DNA of 64,000 bases from Micromonospora sp. WMMD882 (GCF_027497255.1 NZ_CP114903.1:4340001-4404000), one strand, 5' to 3'. Counted from the stretch's first letter, positions 49,725 through 58,420 are shown. Numbers and translations: made by a program. Notes: generated by a model not told the origin, from the letters alone.

Positions 49725-50477
49725 TCACACCGCGAACGGGGCGAGCGGCACCCCGGCGTCGATGAGGGCGGCGCGCACCAGCTCCGCCGCGCGTACCGCC
49801 CCCGGGGTGTCGCCGTGCAGGCAGATCGACTCGACCGGGCAGGCGACGGCGCTTCCGTCGACGGCCTGGACGGTCCCGTCGGTGGCGAACCGCACGGCGC
49901 GGGCGGCGATCTCGTGCGGGTCGGTGACCAGGGCGTTCGGGGCGGAGCGGGGCACCAGGGCCCCGTTCGGCTGGTAGTTGCGGTCGGCGAAGCCTTCGGC
50001 GACCACCCGCAGCCCGGCCCCGGTGGCGAGTTGGGCGAGCACCGAGCCGGCCGGGCAGAGCACCGGCAGATCGTGGTCGTAGTCGCTGACCGCCGCCACC
50101 ACGGCGGCGGCCTGCGTCTCGTCGGTCGCCGCCGCGTGGTAGAGCGCGCCGTGCGGCTTCAGGAAACGCACCTGGGCGCGGTACGGCCGGCAGAACGCGT
50201 TCAACGCGCCGAGCTGGTAGGTGATCTCGTCGCGCAGCTCCTCGAACGCGTACGCGATGTGCCGGCGGCCGAAACCGGCGAGGTCCCGGTAGCCGACCTG
50301 CGCGCCCACGGCGACACCCCGTTCGGTGGCCGCGGCGCAGACCCGCCGCATGGTGGACGGGTCGCCGCCGTGGAAGCCGCAGGCGACGTTGGCGGAGGTG
50401 ATCAGGTCCAGCAGCGCCTCGTCGTCGCCGAGCCGCCAGATGCCGAATCCCTCCCCGAGATCAGCGTTGAGGTCCAT
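49725..50477 (-). CDS. pxpA: 5-oxoprolinase subunit A (LamB/YcsF family)
   Basis: The 250-residue protein has the LamB/YcsF signature NADLGEGFGIW at the N-terminus, SANVACGFHGGDPSTM, GAQVGYRDLAGFGRR and VRFLKPHGALYH, and ends with CLHGDTPGAV. With PxpB and PxpC it hydrolyses 5-oxoproline to glutamate using ATP. The ATG overlaps the last 17 bases of pxpC. A TACCGT hexamer (minus strand 50486-50491) lies eight bases upstream, so an internal promoter is possible alongside coupling. Confidence 0.95.
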   Translation of the reverse strand: MDLNADLGEGFGIWRLGDDEALLDLITSANVACGFHGGDPSTMRRVCAAATERGVAVGAQVGYRDLAGFGRRHIAYAFEELRDEITYQLGALNAFCRPYRAQVRFLKPHGALYHAAATDETQAAAVVAAVSDYDHDLPVLCPAGSVLAQLATGAGLRVVAEGFADRNYQPNGALVPRSAPNALVTDPHEIAARAVRFATDGTVQAVDGSAVACPVESICLHGDTPGAVRAAELVRAALIDAGVPLAPFAV

Positions 50478-51408
50478 GGAACCTGACGGTAGTACCCGGA
50501 CGGGCCTGCGCGAGCGGGGTCACGTCGTCCACCACCCCGACGACCGGGTAGCCGCCGGTGGTCGGGTGGTCGGCGAGGAAGACCAGCGGCTGCCCGTCGG
50601 CGGGCACCTGCACCGCCCCGAGCACGATCCCCTCGCTGGGCAGTTCCCCGGCCACCGCACGGGGCAGCGGCGCGCCGACCAGTCGCGCGCCGATCCGGTC
50701 ACCCACCGGACTGACCACGTACGGGGTACGCAGCAGCCGGTCCAGCGCGGTCGGGGTGAACCAGTCGTGCCGGGGGCCGAGGCGCAGCGTCAACCGCAGC
50801 TCGTCGACGGGCGGCGGCGGCACGGTGAAGTCGACGGGCGGCGGTGGGCCGGGCTCCGGGCCCAGCGGCAGCCGGTCGCCGTCGCGTAGCGGGGGCGGGC
50901 CGAGCCCGGAGAGGGTGTCGGTGGCCCGGCTGCCGAGCACCGTTTCGACGGCGATCCCCCCGGAGACGGCCAGGTAGCTGCGCAGTCCGTGCCGGGCGGG
51001 ACCGATCCGCAGCACGGTCGAGGCCGGCAGTGACAGCGGACGCCCGACGTCCACCGCCCGGTCGGCGGGCGGCCTGCCCAGGCGGTGGGCGGGGCCGGGC
51101 TGGTCGGCCGGGTCGCGGCCCGATCGGATGGCGGGAAGGCGGCAGCGGCAGCGCGCCGGGCAGGTCACCCGGAGGTCGGCCGGCGCTCCGGTCAGCGCGA
51201 CCGTGGCGGCCCGGCCCAACCGCAGCTCGCAGCCGGTCAGGGTGATCTCCAGGCCGGCGGCGGGCTCCGGGTTCCCGACCAGCCGGTTCGCCAGGCGCAG
51301 CGCCGCCGGGTCGAGCGCCCCCGACCGGGGTACGCCGAGGTGCGCGTACCCGGGTCGGCCCTGGTCCTGGACGGTGGTGAGGGCCCCGGCCCGGAGAATC
51401 TCGATCAC
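50461..51408 (-). CDS. pxpC: 5-oxoprolinase subunit C (biotin-dependent carboxyltransferase family)
   Basis: The 315-residue protein has the family N-terminus IEILRAGALTTVQDQGRPGYAHLGVPRSGALD, a central YLAVSGGIAVETVLGSRAT, and the C-terminal PSEGIVLGAVQVPADGQPLVFLADHPTTGGYPVV broken by variable residues. The region around residues 85-115 is unusually Arg-rich (CPARCRCRLPAIRSGRDPAD), which may be a loop insertion. The GTG overlaps the pxpB stop as GTGA and the stop overlaps pxpA. Confidence 0.92.
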   Translation of the reverse strand: MIEILRAGALTTVQDQGRPGYAHLGVPRSGALDPAALRLANRLVGNPEPAAGLEITLTGCELRLGRAATVALTGAPADLRVTCPARCRCRLPAIRSGRDPADQPGPAHRLGRPPADRAVDVGRPLSLPASTVLRIGPARHGLRSYLAVSGGIAVETVLGSRATDTLSGLGPPPLRDGDRLPLGPEPGPPPPVDFTVPPPPVDELRLTLRLGPRHDWFTPTALDRLLRTPYVVSPVGDRIGARLVGAPLPRAVAGELPSEGIVLGAVQVPADGQPLVFLADHPTTGGYPVVGVVDDVTPLAQARPGTTVRFHGPQR

Positions 51409-52082
51409 GCGGGCACCAGCCGGACCCGGGCGCCGGGGGTGAGGGTGGCCGGCGGGTCGGCGTACACGTCGAACAGGGGCAGGTCGGTCCGGCCGACCAG
51501 CAGCCAGCCGCCGGGCGAGGCGGTCGGATAGATCCCCGCGTACGGGCCGGCGAGCGCGACGGACCCGGCCGGCACCCGGGGTCGGGGCGTGGCCAGACGG
51601 GGCACCGCCCACCCGGCGGGCAGCCCGGTCAGGTAGCCGAACCCGGGGGCGAAGCCGCAGAAAGCCACCCGGAACGGGGTGTCGGCCAGTCGGCGTACCA
51701 CCTCGGGCACGTCGACCTGCCAGTGCTCGGCGACGGCGGGCAGGTCCTCCCCGTCGTACCGGACGGGCACCTCGACGGCGCGGGCGGACCGCTGCCCGGC
51801 GGTGGGCCGCGGGGCCCAGGTGGCGATCCGGGCGGCGGTGGCGGCCGGGTCGGCGACCCCGTCGAGCAGTACGGTCGTGGCGGCCGGGACGATCTCGACG
51901 GCGTCCAGTTCGCCGGCCTCCCGACGTCGCCACAGCTCGGCCCGCCAGACCTCGACCCACCACCCGGCCTCCCGCCGGCCCTTCCCCCCGCCCCGTGCCG
52001 GCCCGGGCGACGCTTCGGCTTCGGCTTCGGCTTCGGCGCAGTCGAGCAGCAGGGCGTGGGCGCCGACGGGACGGATCCGCAT
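51405..52082 (-). CDS. pxpB: 5-oxoprolinase subunit B (KipI family)
   Basis: The 225-residue protein has MRIRPVGAHALLLD at the start, a short AEAEAEAE run from a hexanucleotide repeat (about residues 17-24), the KipI-type VEVPVRYDGEDLPAVAEH, and FCGFAPGFGYLTGLP with the closing SPGGWLLVGRTDLPLFD. It is the first gene of pxpB-pxpC-pxpA. The ATG at 52082 lacks a strong ribosome-binding site; a perfect 19-bp inverted repeat sits just upstream. Confidence 0.92.
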   Translation of the reverse strand: MRIRPVGAHALLLDCAEAEAEAEASPGPARGGGKGRREAGWWVEVWRAELWRRREAGELDAVEIVPAATTVLLDGVADPAATAARIATWAPRPTAGQRSARAVEVPVRYDGEDLPAVAEHWQVDVPEVVRRLADTPFRVAFCGFAPGFGYLTGLPAGWAVPRLATPRPRVPAGSVALAGPYAGIYPTASPGGWLLVGRTDLPLFDVYADPPATLTPGARVRLVPA

Positions 52083-52090
52083 GCCGTCAT

Positions 52091-52142
52091 GGTGGCCCAC
52101 GCCACGCCGGTGGCGCATCTGATCGGCGTGGCGTGGGCCACC
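52091..52142. repeat. Perfect 19-bp inverted repeat in divergent promoter region
   Basis: GGTGGCCCACGCCACGCCG (52091-52109) and its exact complement (52124-52142) flank a 14-base centre. It begins nine bases upstream of pxpB and ends 42 bases before the hemolysin III start. It could be a terminator-like barrier, an attenuator in the pxpB leader, or a protein site. Confidence 0.85.
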
Positions 52143-52149
52143 ACGATAC

Positions 52150-52174
52150 TTACAAGTAACTTACGGTGCCGTAG
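52150..52174. promoter_or_regulatory. Tandem TTAC operator-like sites upstream of hemolysin III
   Basis: TTACAAGTAA (52150-52159) and TTACGGTGCCGTAG (52161-52174) are adjacent palindromes; the second overlaps the TAGCCT hexamer. The form TTAC-N6-GTAR is shared with two sites at 56262-56300. TetR-family operators often look like this. Confidence 0.5.
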
Positions 52175-52177
52175 CCT
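52172..52177 (+). promoter_or_regulatory. Candidate -10 hexamer for hemolysin III
   Basis: TAGCCT, seven bases (GAGGGGC) and the GTG at 52185. The GAGGGG could also act as a ribosome-binding site. Confidence 0.45.
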
Positions 52178-52184
52178 GAGGGGC

Positions 52185-52862
52185 GTGAGCACCTCGAACC
52201 CGGTCCGGCTCAGGCCGGCCGACCTCGGAAAGCCGCGGATGCGCGGCTGGCTGCACACCTACGCGTTCTTCGTCGCCGTGGTCTGCGGCGTCGTCCTCTG
52301 CTCGATCGCGGCCACCCGGCCGGGCTGGGCGCCCCTGCTGAGCTGCTTGATCTACAGCGTGACCGTCTGCGGGCTGTTCGGCACCAGCGCGCTCTACCAC
52401 CGCCGGGTGTGGACGGCCCGCGGCTTCCAGGTCATGCGCCGGATGGACCACTCGATGATCTTCGTGTTCATCGCCGGCACGTACACGCCGTTCTGCCTGT
52501 TGCTGCTGACCGACCGGGCGGCGACCGTCATGCTCGTGCTGGTGTGGGGTGGCGCGCTCGGCGGGGTCGCCCTGAAGCTGGTCCGCCCGCACGCGCCCCG
52601 GTGGGTCTCCGCCCCCCTCTACCTGGCCCTCGGCTGGGCCGCCGTGGCGATCGTGCCGGACGTCCTCCGGGCCGGCGGGGTCACCGCCCTGGTGCTGCTG
52701 GTCGTCGGCGGCGCGATCTACAGCGTCGGCGCGGTCTGCTACGCGCTGCGCCGGCCCAACCCGTGGCCGACGGTCTTCGGCCACCACGAGTTCTTCCACG
52801 CCTGCACGCTGGTGGCGGCGGTCTGCCACCACGTCGCCATCTACTTCGCCCTGTTCGCCTGA
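52185..52862 (+). CDS. Hemolysin III family (PAQR-type) membrane protein
   Basis: The 225-residue product has seven membrane helices and the PAQR/hemolysin III residues: TSALYHRRVW in the first loop, MDHSMIFVFIAGTYTP in the middle, and GHHEFFHACTLVAAVCHHVAIYF near the C-terminus with the metal-binding histidines. Family members include YqfA/TrhA, linked to membrane energetics rather than haemolysis. The GTG at 52185 was chosen for the promoter-like and GAGGGG sequences before it. Two TTAC palindromes suggest TetR-type control, though no such regulator is in the window. Confidence 0.92.
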   Translation: MSTSNPVRLRPADLGKPRMRGWLHTYAFFVAVVCGVVLCSIAATRPGWAPLLSCLIYSVTVCGLFGTSALYHRRVWTARGFQVMRRMDHSMIFVFIAGTYTPFCLLLLTDRAATVMLVLVWGGALGGVALKLVRPHAPRWVSAPLYLALGWAAVAIVPDVLRAGGVTALVLLVVGGAIYSVGAVCYALRRPNPWPTVFGHHEFFHACTLVAAVCHHVAIYFALFA

Positions 52863-52977
52863 CCGCCACCCGCCCGGCCCGTTCCGGTCCGCGGGGCCGC
52901 ACGACCCGTTCCGGTCGGGTGGACCGCACGACTCGGGGGCCCCGCGACGGGCGGGACCCCCGGCAGTCGGCTACGGG

Positions 52978-53262
52978 TCAGACCTGGTGACCCGGGCGAC
53001 GCACCTCGCGGTACTCCTGGACCACCCGGTCGTCCTGGACGGGCACGACCCGCTCCCGCACGACCCGGTCCTGCGGCGCGGTCACCACCGCCGTCCGGCG
53101 ACGGCTTTTCCAGAAGTACGCCGTCATGATCAGACCCACCAGGCCGGCGAGCATCAGCACCCAACCGACGATGTCGAGGCTGAGCCAACCCAGGTCCGCC
53201 TCGACCGCGAACGCGAGGATCGCGCCCAGCGCGATGAGGAAGATACTGCTGCCGATGCCCAT
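52978..53262 (-). CDS. DUF6458 family small membrane protein
   Basis: The 94-residue product has the family start GIGSSIFLIALGAILAFAVE, a second membrane helix (VGWVLMLAGLVGLIMTAYFW) and a charged tail (DRVVRERVVPVQDDRVVQE). The ATG at 53262 has AAGGAGGG nine bases upstream. A paralogue with the same start lies at 53944-54213, on the other side of the sixA-like gene. Function is unknown. Confidence 0.85.
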   Translation of the reverse strand: MGIGSSIFLIALGAILAFAVEADLGWLSLDIVGWVLMLAGLVGLIMTAYFWKSRRRTAVVTAPQDRVVRERVVPVQDDRVVQEYREVRRPGHQV

Positions 53263-53378
53263 CGTGTCGCCCTCCTTGGCGTTCTGCTGGCGTTCCGTAC
53301 CGCCGCGGCCATTGACGAGGTTGCGGCACACATCGACTTACCCGAGCACGGAGATCCCCAATCAGGCAAGCTGGCACC

Positions 53379-53915
53379 ATGACGGACAGCAACCCCACCG
53401 AACGCACGTTGGTGCTGCTGAGGCACGGCAAAGCCGTCCCGCCCGACGGGGTCGTCGACCGGGACCGCCCACTGACCGAACGCGGGCGGGCCGACGCCGT
53501 CGCGGCCGGCGCGTGGTTGGCCCGCCACCACCTCCTGCCCGACGTGGTGATCTGCTCACCGGCCCGGCGCACCCGGGAGACGTGGCACGCGGCGGCGTCC
53601 GGCCTGACCGGCACGTCGACGGAGGGCGCGCCGGGCGGTCCGGCGCCCCGGATCCGCTACGAGTCGTCCGCGTACGCGGCGGAGACGGCGGACCTGCTGG
53701 CGCTGCTGCGGTCCGTGGAGCCGACCGCCGGCACGGTGCTGCTGGTGGGGCACAATCCGGCCGTCTCGCTGCTGTCGATCGCCCTCGACGACGGCGGGGC
53801 GGACCGGGACGGCCTGCCCACCGGTGGCGTCGTCGTGCACCGCGTGACGGGCCCGTGGTCCGCCCTCGGCGGCGCCCCCGCCGCCGTCACGGCACAGGGC
53901 AGGGCGCCCTACTGA
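53379..53915 (+). CDS. SixA-like histidine phosphatase
   Basis: The 178-residue histidine-phosphatase-superfamily protein has the catalytic LVLLRHGKA (about residues 10-18), RPLTERGRADA, VICSPARRTRETW, and the second catalytic histidine in LVGHNPAVSLL. SixA enzymes remove phosphate from phosphohistidine in signalling proteins; the actinobacterial target is unknown. It is flanked by two minus-strand DUF6458 genes. The ATG follows GGCACC, with no clear ribosome-binding site. Confidence 0.9.
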   Translation: MTDSNPTERTLVLLRHGKAVPPDGVVDRDRPLTERGRADAVAAGAWLARHHLLPDVVICSPARRTRETWHAAASGLTGTSTEGAPGGPAPRIRYESSAYAAETADLLALLRSVEPTAGTVLLVGHNPAVSLLSIALDDGGADRDGLPTGGVVVHRVTGPWSALGGAPAAVTAQGRAPY

Positions 53916-53943
53916 GGCCGCCCCCGGGGGATCCGCGCCGGGC

Positions 53944-54213
53944 TCAGGAGGGCGGGGCGGTGGGCGGGGGCGGGTCGGGGGGCGGGGGCATCATCGCGGT
54001 CGGATGGGAGAGCCGGTTCTCCTCCACGATGAGCGTCCGGGCCCGTTTGCGCCGGTCCTGCCAGAACCACAGCGTGGTGAGCAGCACGGCCAGCCCGGCG
54101 AGGATGAACACCCAGCCGACGGCACGCAGGTCGACCCACCAGACGTTCGCCCGGACGGCGAAGGTCAGGATCGCGCCGATCGCGATGAGAAAGATCCCGC
54201 TACCAATGCCCAT
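53944..54213 (-). CDS. DUF6458 family small membrane protein, paralogue
   Basis: The 89-residue product repeats the pattern of the 52978 gene: GIGSGIFLIAIGAILTFAVR, a second helix (VGWVFILAGLAVLLTTLWFW) and a basic then Pro-rich tail (PPPPDPPPPTAPPS). GGGGGAG lies twelve bases before the ATG. A G-quadruplex-capable tract sits 50-91 bases upstream on its coding strand. Confidence 0.82.
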   Translation of the reverse strand: MGIGSGIFLIAIGAILTFAVRANVWWVDLRAVGWVFILAGLAVLLTTLWFWQDRRKRARTLIVEENRLSHPTAMMPPPPDPPPPTAPPS

Positions 54214-54262
54214 GTGCGCTGCACTCCCCCGTGCGGTGGCTCTGGGCGTCCCCTGCTCACGT

Positions 54263-54304
54263 CCCCCACCCCCTTACCCCCGATCCCCACCCCTATCCCC
54301 ACCC
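54263..54304 (-). other. G-quadruplex-capable tract upstream of a DUF6458 gene
   Basis: On the minus strand six runs of three to five G are separated by one to three bases. On the transcript strand of the 54213 gene this lies in the probable 5' leader. Confidence 0.5.
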
Positions 54305-54323
54305 TGCGGGGCGCGGAACGGCC

Positions 54324-54354
54324 GGAGGCGGCGAGCCTGACGCTCGCCGCCTCC
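54324..54354 (-). terminator. Hairpin terminator after the acyl-CoA dehydrogenase gene
   Basis: GGAGGCGGCGAGC and GCTCGCCGCCTCC pair perfectly around CTGAC, 22 bases past the stop. Confidence 0.85.
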
Positions 54355-54376
54355 GACCGGGGGGGGAATTCGCGGG

Positions 54377-56233
54377 TCAGAAGGCTTCTTCGGGGAGGTC
54401 CATGAGGTCGAGGGTGGTGGACTCGATGATGCGGCGGTCGGCGCCGATGCGGGGCAGCACCTCGCGGGCGAAGAACTGCGCGGCGGCCACCTTTCCGGTG
54501 TAGAACGCCCGGTCGGTGCCGGACACCTCGCCGGCGAGGGCGCGCAGGGCCACGTCCGCCTGCCGCTGGAGCAGCCAGCCGACCACCAGGTCACCTACGG
54601 CCAGCAGGAAGCGCCGGCTGCTCAGCCCGACCTTGTAGACGGCCCGGTGGTCGCCGGCCTGAGCCTCGCCGAGCCAGCCCGTCATGGTGCCGAGGATCGT
54701 CTGGATCTCGGCGAGCGCCCTGCCGAGGGCGAGCCGTTCCTCCTTGAGTCGGCCGTTGCCGCCCTCGGAGGTGATGAACTCCTGGATCTCGGCGGAAACC
54801 GTCAGCAGCGCCTTGCCGTTGTCCCGGACGATCTTCCGGAAGAAGAGGTCGAGGCTCTGGATGGCGGTGGTGCCCTCGTACAGGGTGTCGATCTTCGAGT
54901 CCCGGACGTACTGCTCGACGGGGTAGTCCTGGAGGAAGCCGGAGCCGCCGTAGGTCTGTAGCGACTCGTGGCCGAGCAGCTCGTACGCCCGCTCCGAGCC
55001 GACGCCCTTGACCAGCGGCAGCAGCAGGTCGTTGACCCGCTTGGCCAGGTTGGTGGCCCGCTCGTCGCCGCCGGCCTCGGCGATGGCGACCTGGTCCTGC
55101 CAGGAGGCGGTGTAGCAGACCAGGGCGCGCAGGCCCTCGGCGTACGACTTCTGGAGCATCAGCGACCGGCGGACGTCCGGGTGGTGGGTGATGGTGACCC
55201 GGGGGGCGCTCTTGTCGGTCATCTGGAGCAGGTCGGCGCCCTGTACGCGGTTCTTCGCGTACTCCAGGGCGTTGAGGTAGCCGGTGGAGAGGGTGGCGAT
55301 CGCCTTGGTGCCGACCATCATCCGGGCGTACTCGATGATCATGAACATCTGCCGGATGCCGTCGTGCTTCTCGCCCAGCAGCCAGCCCTTGGCCGGCACG
55401 CCGTGCTCGCCGAAGGTCACCTCGCAGGTGTTGGAGACCTTCAGGCCCATCTTGTGCTCGACGTTGGTGGCGTAGACGCCGTTGCGCTCGCCCAGCTCGC
55501 CGGTGTTCTCGTCGAAGTGGTACTTCGGCACGACGAAGAGGGAGAGCCCCTTGGTGCCGGGGCCGCCGACGCCGTCGACGCCGACCGGACGGGCGAGCAC
55601 GTAGTGCACGATGTTGTCGCTGAGGTCGTGTTCACCGGAGGTGATGAAGCGCTTCACGCCCTCGATGTGCCACGAGCCGTCCGGCTGGGGGACGGCGCGG
55701 GCCCGGCCGGCGCCCACGTCCGAGCCGGCGTCCGGCTCGGTGAGCACCATCGTGGAGCCCCACTGCTGGTCGATGAAGAGCTTGGCCCACTTCTGCTGCT
55801 GCTCGGTGCCCTCGACCTGGAGGACGTGCGCGAAGGACGGGCCGGAGGCGTACATCCAGATCGGGGCGTTGGCCCCGAGGACCAGCTCAGCGAGGGACCA
55901 CCAGAGGGTCCGGGGGGCGCTGCTGCCGCCGAGCGCCGGGGGCAGGTCGAGCCGCCAGAATTCGGAGTCCATGAACGCCTGGTACGACTTCTTGAACGAC
56001 TCGGGCAGCGGGGCGGTGTGGGTGGCCGGGTCGAAGACCGGCGGGTTGCGGTCACTGTCGGTGTAGCTGGCGGCCAGGTCCTCGCGGGCGAGCCGGTCGA
56101 CCTCGGCGAGGAAGCTGCGCGCGGTGTCGGTGTCGAGTTCGGAGTACGGCTCCTGGCCGAACGTCCGATCCGCCCCGAAGACCTCGAAGAGGTTGAACTC
56201 CAGGTCCCGCAGGTTGCTCTTGTAGTGGGTCAT
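54377..56233 (-). CDS. Acyl-CoA dehydrogenase (FadE5-like)
   Basis: The 618-residue flavoprotein has the N-terminus [21 protein letters not shown], which is typical of FadE5-type enzymes, then [16 protein letters not shown] (FAD region, about residues 163-178), [11 protein letters not shown] and [14 protein letters not shown], a C-terminal [23 protein letters not shown] with the catalytic-glutamate region, and an extra C-terminal helical domain. It oxidises acyl-CoA in fatty-acid breakdown. The start has no strong ribosome-binding site. Two tandem TTAC-N6-GTAR sites lie 29 and 54 bases upstream, so TetR-type repression is likely. Confidence 0.94.
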   Translation of the reverse strand: MTHYKSNLRDLEFNLFEVFGADRTFGQEPYSELDTDTARSFLAEVDRLAREDLAASYTDSDRNPPVFDPATHTAPLPESFKKSYQAFMDSEFWRLDLPPALGGSSAPRTLWWSLAELVLGANAPIWMYASGPSFAHVLQVEGTEQQQKWAKLFIDQQWGSTMVLTEPDAGSDVGAGRARAVPQPDGSWHIEGVKRFITSGEHDLSDNIVHYVLARPVGVDGVGGPGTKGLSLFVVPKYHFDENTGELGERNGVYATNVEHKMGLKVSNTCEVTFGEHGVPAKGWLLGEKHDGIRQMFMIIEYARMMVGTKAIATLSTGYLNALEYAKNRVQGADLLQMTDKSAPRVTITHHPDVRRSLMLQKSYAEGLRALVCYTASWQDQVAIAEAGGDERATNLAKRVNDLLLPLVKGVGSERAYELLGHESLQTYGGSGFLQDYPVEQYVRDSKIDTLYEGTTAIQSLDLFFRKIVRDNGKALLTVSAEIQEFITSEGGNGRLKEERLALGRALAEIQTILGTMTGWLGEAQAGDHRAVYKVGLSSRRFLLAVGDLVVGWLLQRQADVALRALAGEVSGTDRAFYTGKVAAAQFFAREVLPRIGADRRIIESTTLDLMDLPEEAF

Positions 56234-56260
56234 GGCGACTGGCCCCGCTTCCGGACAGGT

Positions 56261-56300
56261 GTTACCGATCAGTAACCACGACTGTATTACTCACTGGTAG
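56261..56300. promoter_or_regulatory. Tandem operator-like palindromes upstream of acyl-CoA dehydrogenase
   Basis: GTTACCGATCAGTAAC (56261-56276) is a palindrome with one mismatched pair, and TTACTCACTGGTAG (56287-56300) repeats its outer halves 25 bases away. Both fit TTAC-N6-GTAR, as does a site at 52161-52174. Confidence 0.6.
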
Positions 56301-56350
56301 GCACCGACAAGCGGGTGGTGAAAGTGACGGCGGCCACACAGCGGGACAAA

Positions 56351-57478
56351 TCAGCTCTCGGTGGCGCCCACCTCCCAGCTCGGCACCGCCGCGGCCGGCG
56401 CGCCGGTGGAGCCGGCGTACTCCATCAGCACCAGGGCGATGTCGTCGTCGAGCCGCCCGTACACCCACTCGACCAGGGCGGCCTCCAGGGAGGCCAGCCC
56501 GTCGGCGACCGTGCCGTGCCCGAGCAGCCGCCAGGCCCGGTCGGCGGTGGGGAAGAACTCGCCGTCCCGGCGCGCCTCGCCGAGGCCGTCGGTGAACAGC
56601 AGCAGCCGGTCGCCCGGCTCCAGCCGCTCGACCCGGGGCTGCACCACCGGCATGAAGCCCAGCGGCGGGGCCGGGGCCGGCGGCTCCAGCGGGATCACCA
56701 GGCCACGGCGCAGCAGCAGCGGCGGCGGGTGACCACAGTTGACGATGGTCAGGGTGCCGCCGCGCTCCTCCACCACCGCCGCGGTGACGAAATCCTCGTC
56801 GCCGACGCTGCGGGCCACCGCCCGGTCCAGGTCGGACACCACCGCCCGCAGGTCGGTGCGCTCGTGCGCCACGTGCCGGTACGAGCCGAGGACGATGCTG
56901 GCCAACCGGACCGCGTCCAGACCCTTGCCGCGCACGTCCCCGATGATCATGCGCACGCCGTACGGGGTGTCGATCGCCTCGTACAGGTCACCGCCGATCT
57001 CGGCGGTCGCGGTGGAGGAGATGTAGCGCGCCGCCACCGCGAGCGTCCCGACCTGCGGGCCGATCGGGCGCAACACCGCCTGCTGGGCCACCGAGGCCAG
57101 CCGGGACAACTCGGCGATCTGCTGGGCCTGCCGCTGCCGCACCCCGGCGACCGCCGTCACCAGCGCGGTGACCAGCACGATCGCCGCGATGTTGGCCATG
57201 GTGACCAACTGTGTCCTCGGCGCGTAGAACGCGAAGACCGCGGCCAGCACGGTGGCCGCCAGCCCCACCGCGAGCACCACCCGCCAGCTCGCGAAGCCCG
57301 CCGCGAGCACCGGCGCGGCGGCCATCAACGCGAGGTAGTGGGCGCCGTCGCCGTCGGCCATCTCCAGCGCGGACAGGAACACGAGCAGGACGAGGGCCGC
57401 GCCGAGGCCGGCGCGGGATCCGGGGCTCAGCGGGCTGCGCAACCGCTGGAGGAGATGCATGTTTACGCCCGACAGCAT
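56351..57478 (-). CDS. PP2C/SpoIIE-type serine phosphatase with membrane N-terminus
   Basis: The 375-residue product has about four or five membrane segments in residues 20-115, a short helix, then a SpoIIE-type PP2C domain (about 140-360): AEIGGDLYEAIDTPYG, MIIGDVRGKGLDAVRLAS, TLTIVNCGHPPPLLL, GDRLLLFTDGLGEARRDGE and DDIALVLMEY. Such phosphatases often act on anti-sigma-factor antagonists. No anti-sigma gene is nearby. The ATG at 57478 was used; ATG 57460 is possible, and neither has a good site. Confidence 0.88.
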   Translation of the reverse strand: MLSGVNMHLLQRLRSPLSPGSRAGLGAALVLLVFLSALEMADGDGAHYLALMAAAPVLAAGFASWRVVLAVGLAATVLAAVFAFYAPRTQLVTMANIAAIVLVTALVTAVAGVRQRQAQQIAELSRLASVAQQAVLRPIGPQVGTLAVAARYISSTATAEIGGDLYEAIDTPYGVRMIIGDVRGKGLDAVRLASIVLGSYRHVAHERTDLRAVVSDLDRAVARSVGDEDFVTAAVVEERGGTLTIVNCGHPPPLLLRRGLVIPLEPPAPAPPLGFMPVVQPRVERLEPGDRLLLFTDGLGEARRDGEFFPTADRAWRLLGHGTVADGLASLEAALVEWVYGRLDDDIALVLMEYAGSTGAPAAAVPSWEVGATES

Positions 57479-57578
57479 GCCCTATGAAGGTTGCTCAGCG
57501 CAGGACCGTTGGCCCGTCGGCCGAGCCGGATCTGACCGGCCGTACCTCGCTGACCAGGCTGGTCTCCGCCGCCGCCGG

Positions 57579-58250
57579 TCAGCCGAGCACCTCGTACGAG
57601 ACGGTGAGGTGACCCAGGTCCAGGGAGGCGATCGTCCGGAACGCGGCCCGGGACAGGTCGATGCACCGTCCGTCGATGAACGGGCCACGGTCGTTGATCC
57701 GTACGGTCACCGACGCCCCGGTGCCGGGGTTGGTGACCCGGACCCGGGTGCCGAACGGCAGGGTCTTGTGCGCGGCGGTCAGCGCCTCCGGGTCGAAGAC
57801 CTCGCCGTTCGCGGTCATCTGTCCCTCGGCGTAGAACGACGCCCCGCAGACGCCCCGGTCGACCACCTTCGGCGCGGCTGTGGTCTTCTTCGCCGCGGTC
57901 GGCTTGGCGGTGGCCCGCTTGGTCGGGGTGGACGCGGCCCGGGGCTTGCCGCGCGAGGCGGCCGTCGAGCGGGCGCCCGCCGGGCTGGCGGACGCGGTCG
58001 GCTTGGCGGACGCGGTCGGCGTGGCGGACGCGCTCGGGGTGGCAGACGGGGTCGGCGTGGCGGAGTCGGCGCTGCCCGCCGACGGGGACGTGACGGCGGT
58101 CGGCGCGGGCCGGGCCGCGTCCGGGTCGGTCGAGGTCAGCCGGGCCGCGCCGACCGTGCCGCCGACGCCCACCGCGACGGTGACCGCGACGGTCGCCGCG
58201 ATGCCGGCGGGCGAGGAGAACATCCGGGTCCGCAGGTGCCTACCGGTCAT
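57579..58250 (-). CDS. RlpA-like secreted double-psi beta-barrel protein
   Basis: The 223-residue product has a signal/membrane segment (about 14-36), a Ser/Ala/Thr/Pro and Lys-rich linker with short repeats of about 18 bp, and a C-terminal double-psi beta-barrel (about 133-223): GVCGASFYAEGQMTANGEVFD, TAAHKTLPFGTRVRVTNPGTG, VRINDRGPFIDGRCIDLS. This is the RlpA fold, linked to peptidoglycan binding or cleavage. The ATG has GGAAGGA nine bases upstream. An A/T-rich leader with TTGACG and TACGGT suggests a normal promoter. Confidence 0.88.
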   Translation of the reverse strand: MTGRHLRTRMFSSPAGIAATVAVTVAVGVGGTVGAARLTSTDPDAARPAPTAVTSPSAGSADSATPTPSATPSASATPTASAKPTASASPAGARSTAASRGKPRAASTPTKRATAKPTAAKKTTAAPKVVDRGVCGASFYAEGQMTANGEVFDPEALTAAHKTLPFGTRVRVTNPGTGASVTVRINDRGPFIDGRCIDLSRAAFRTIASLDLGHLTVSYEVLG

Positions 58251-58420
58251 CGGGCCGTCCTTCCGTCTACCTACAAAACGGCTCGGACCGTAACGAGAGA
58301 AGCACTTCCGACGTCAACCTGATCATGAGTATATGTAGGTATTTGTGGGGTTACGTGTAGCCGATCATCCGACCCCGGGTCGCTCGGCCGGCCGGGGCAG
58401 GTGGGCAGGGAGGCGCGGCC

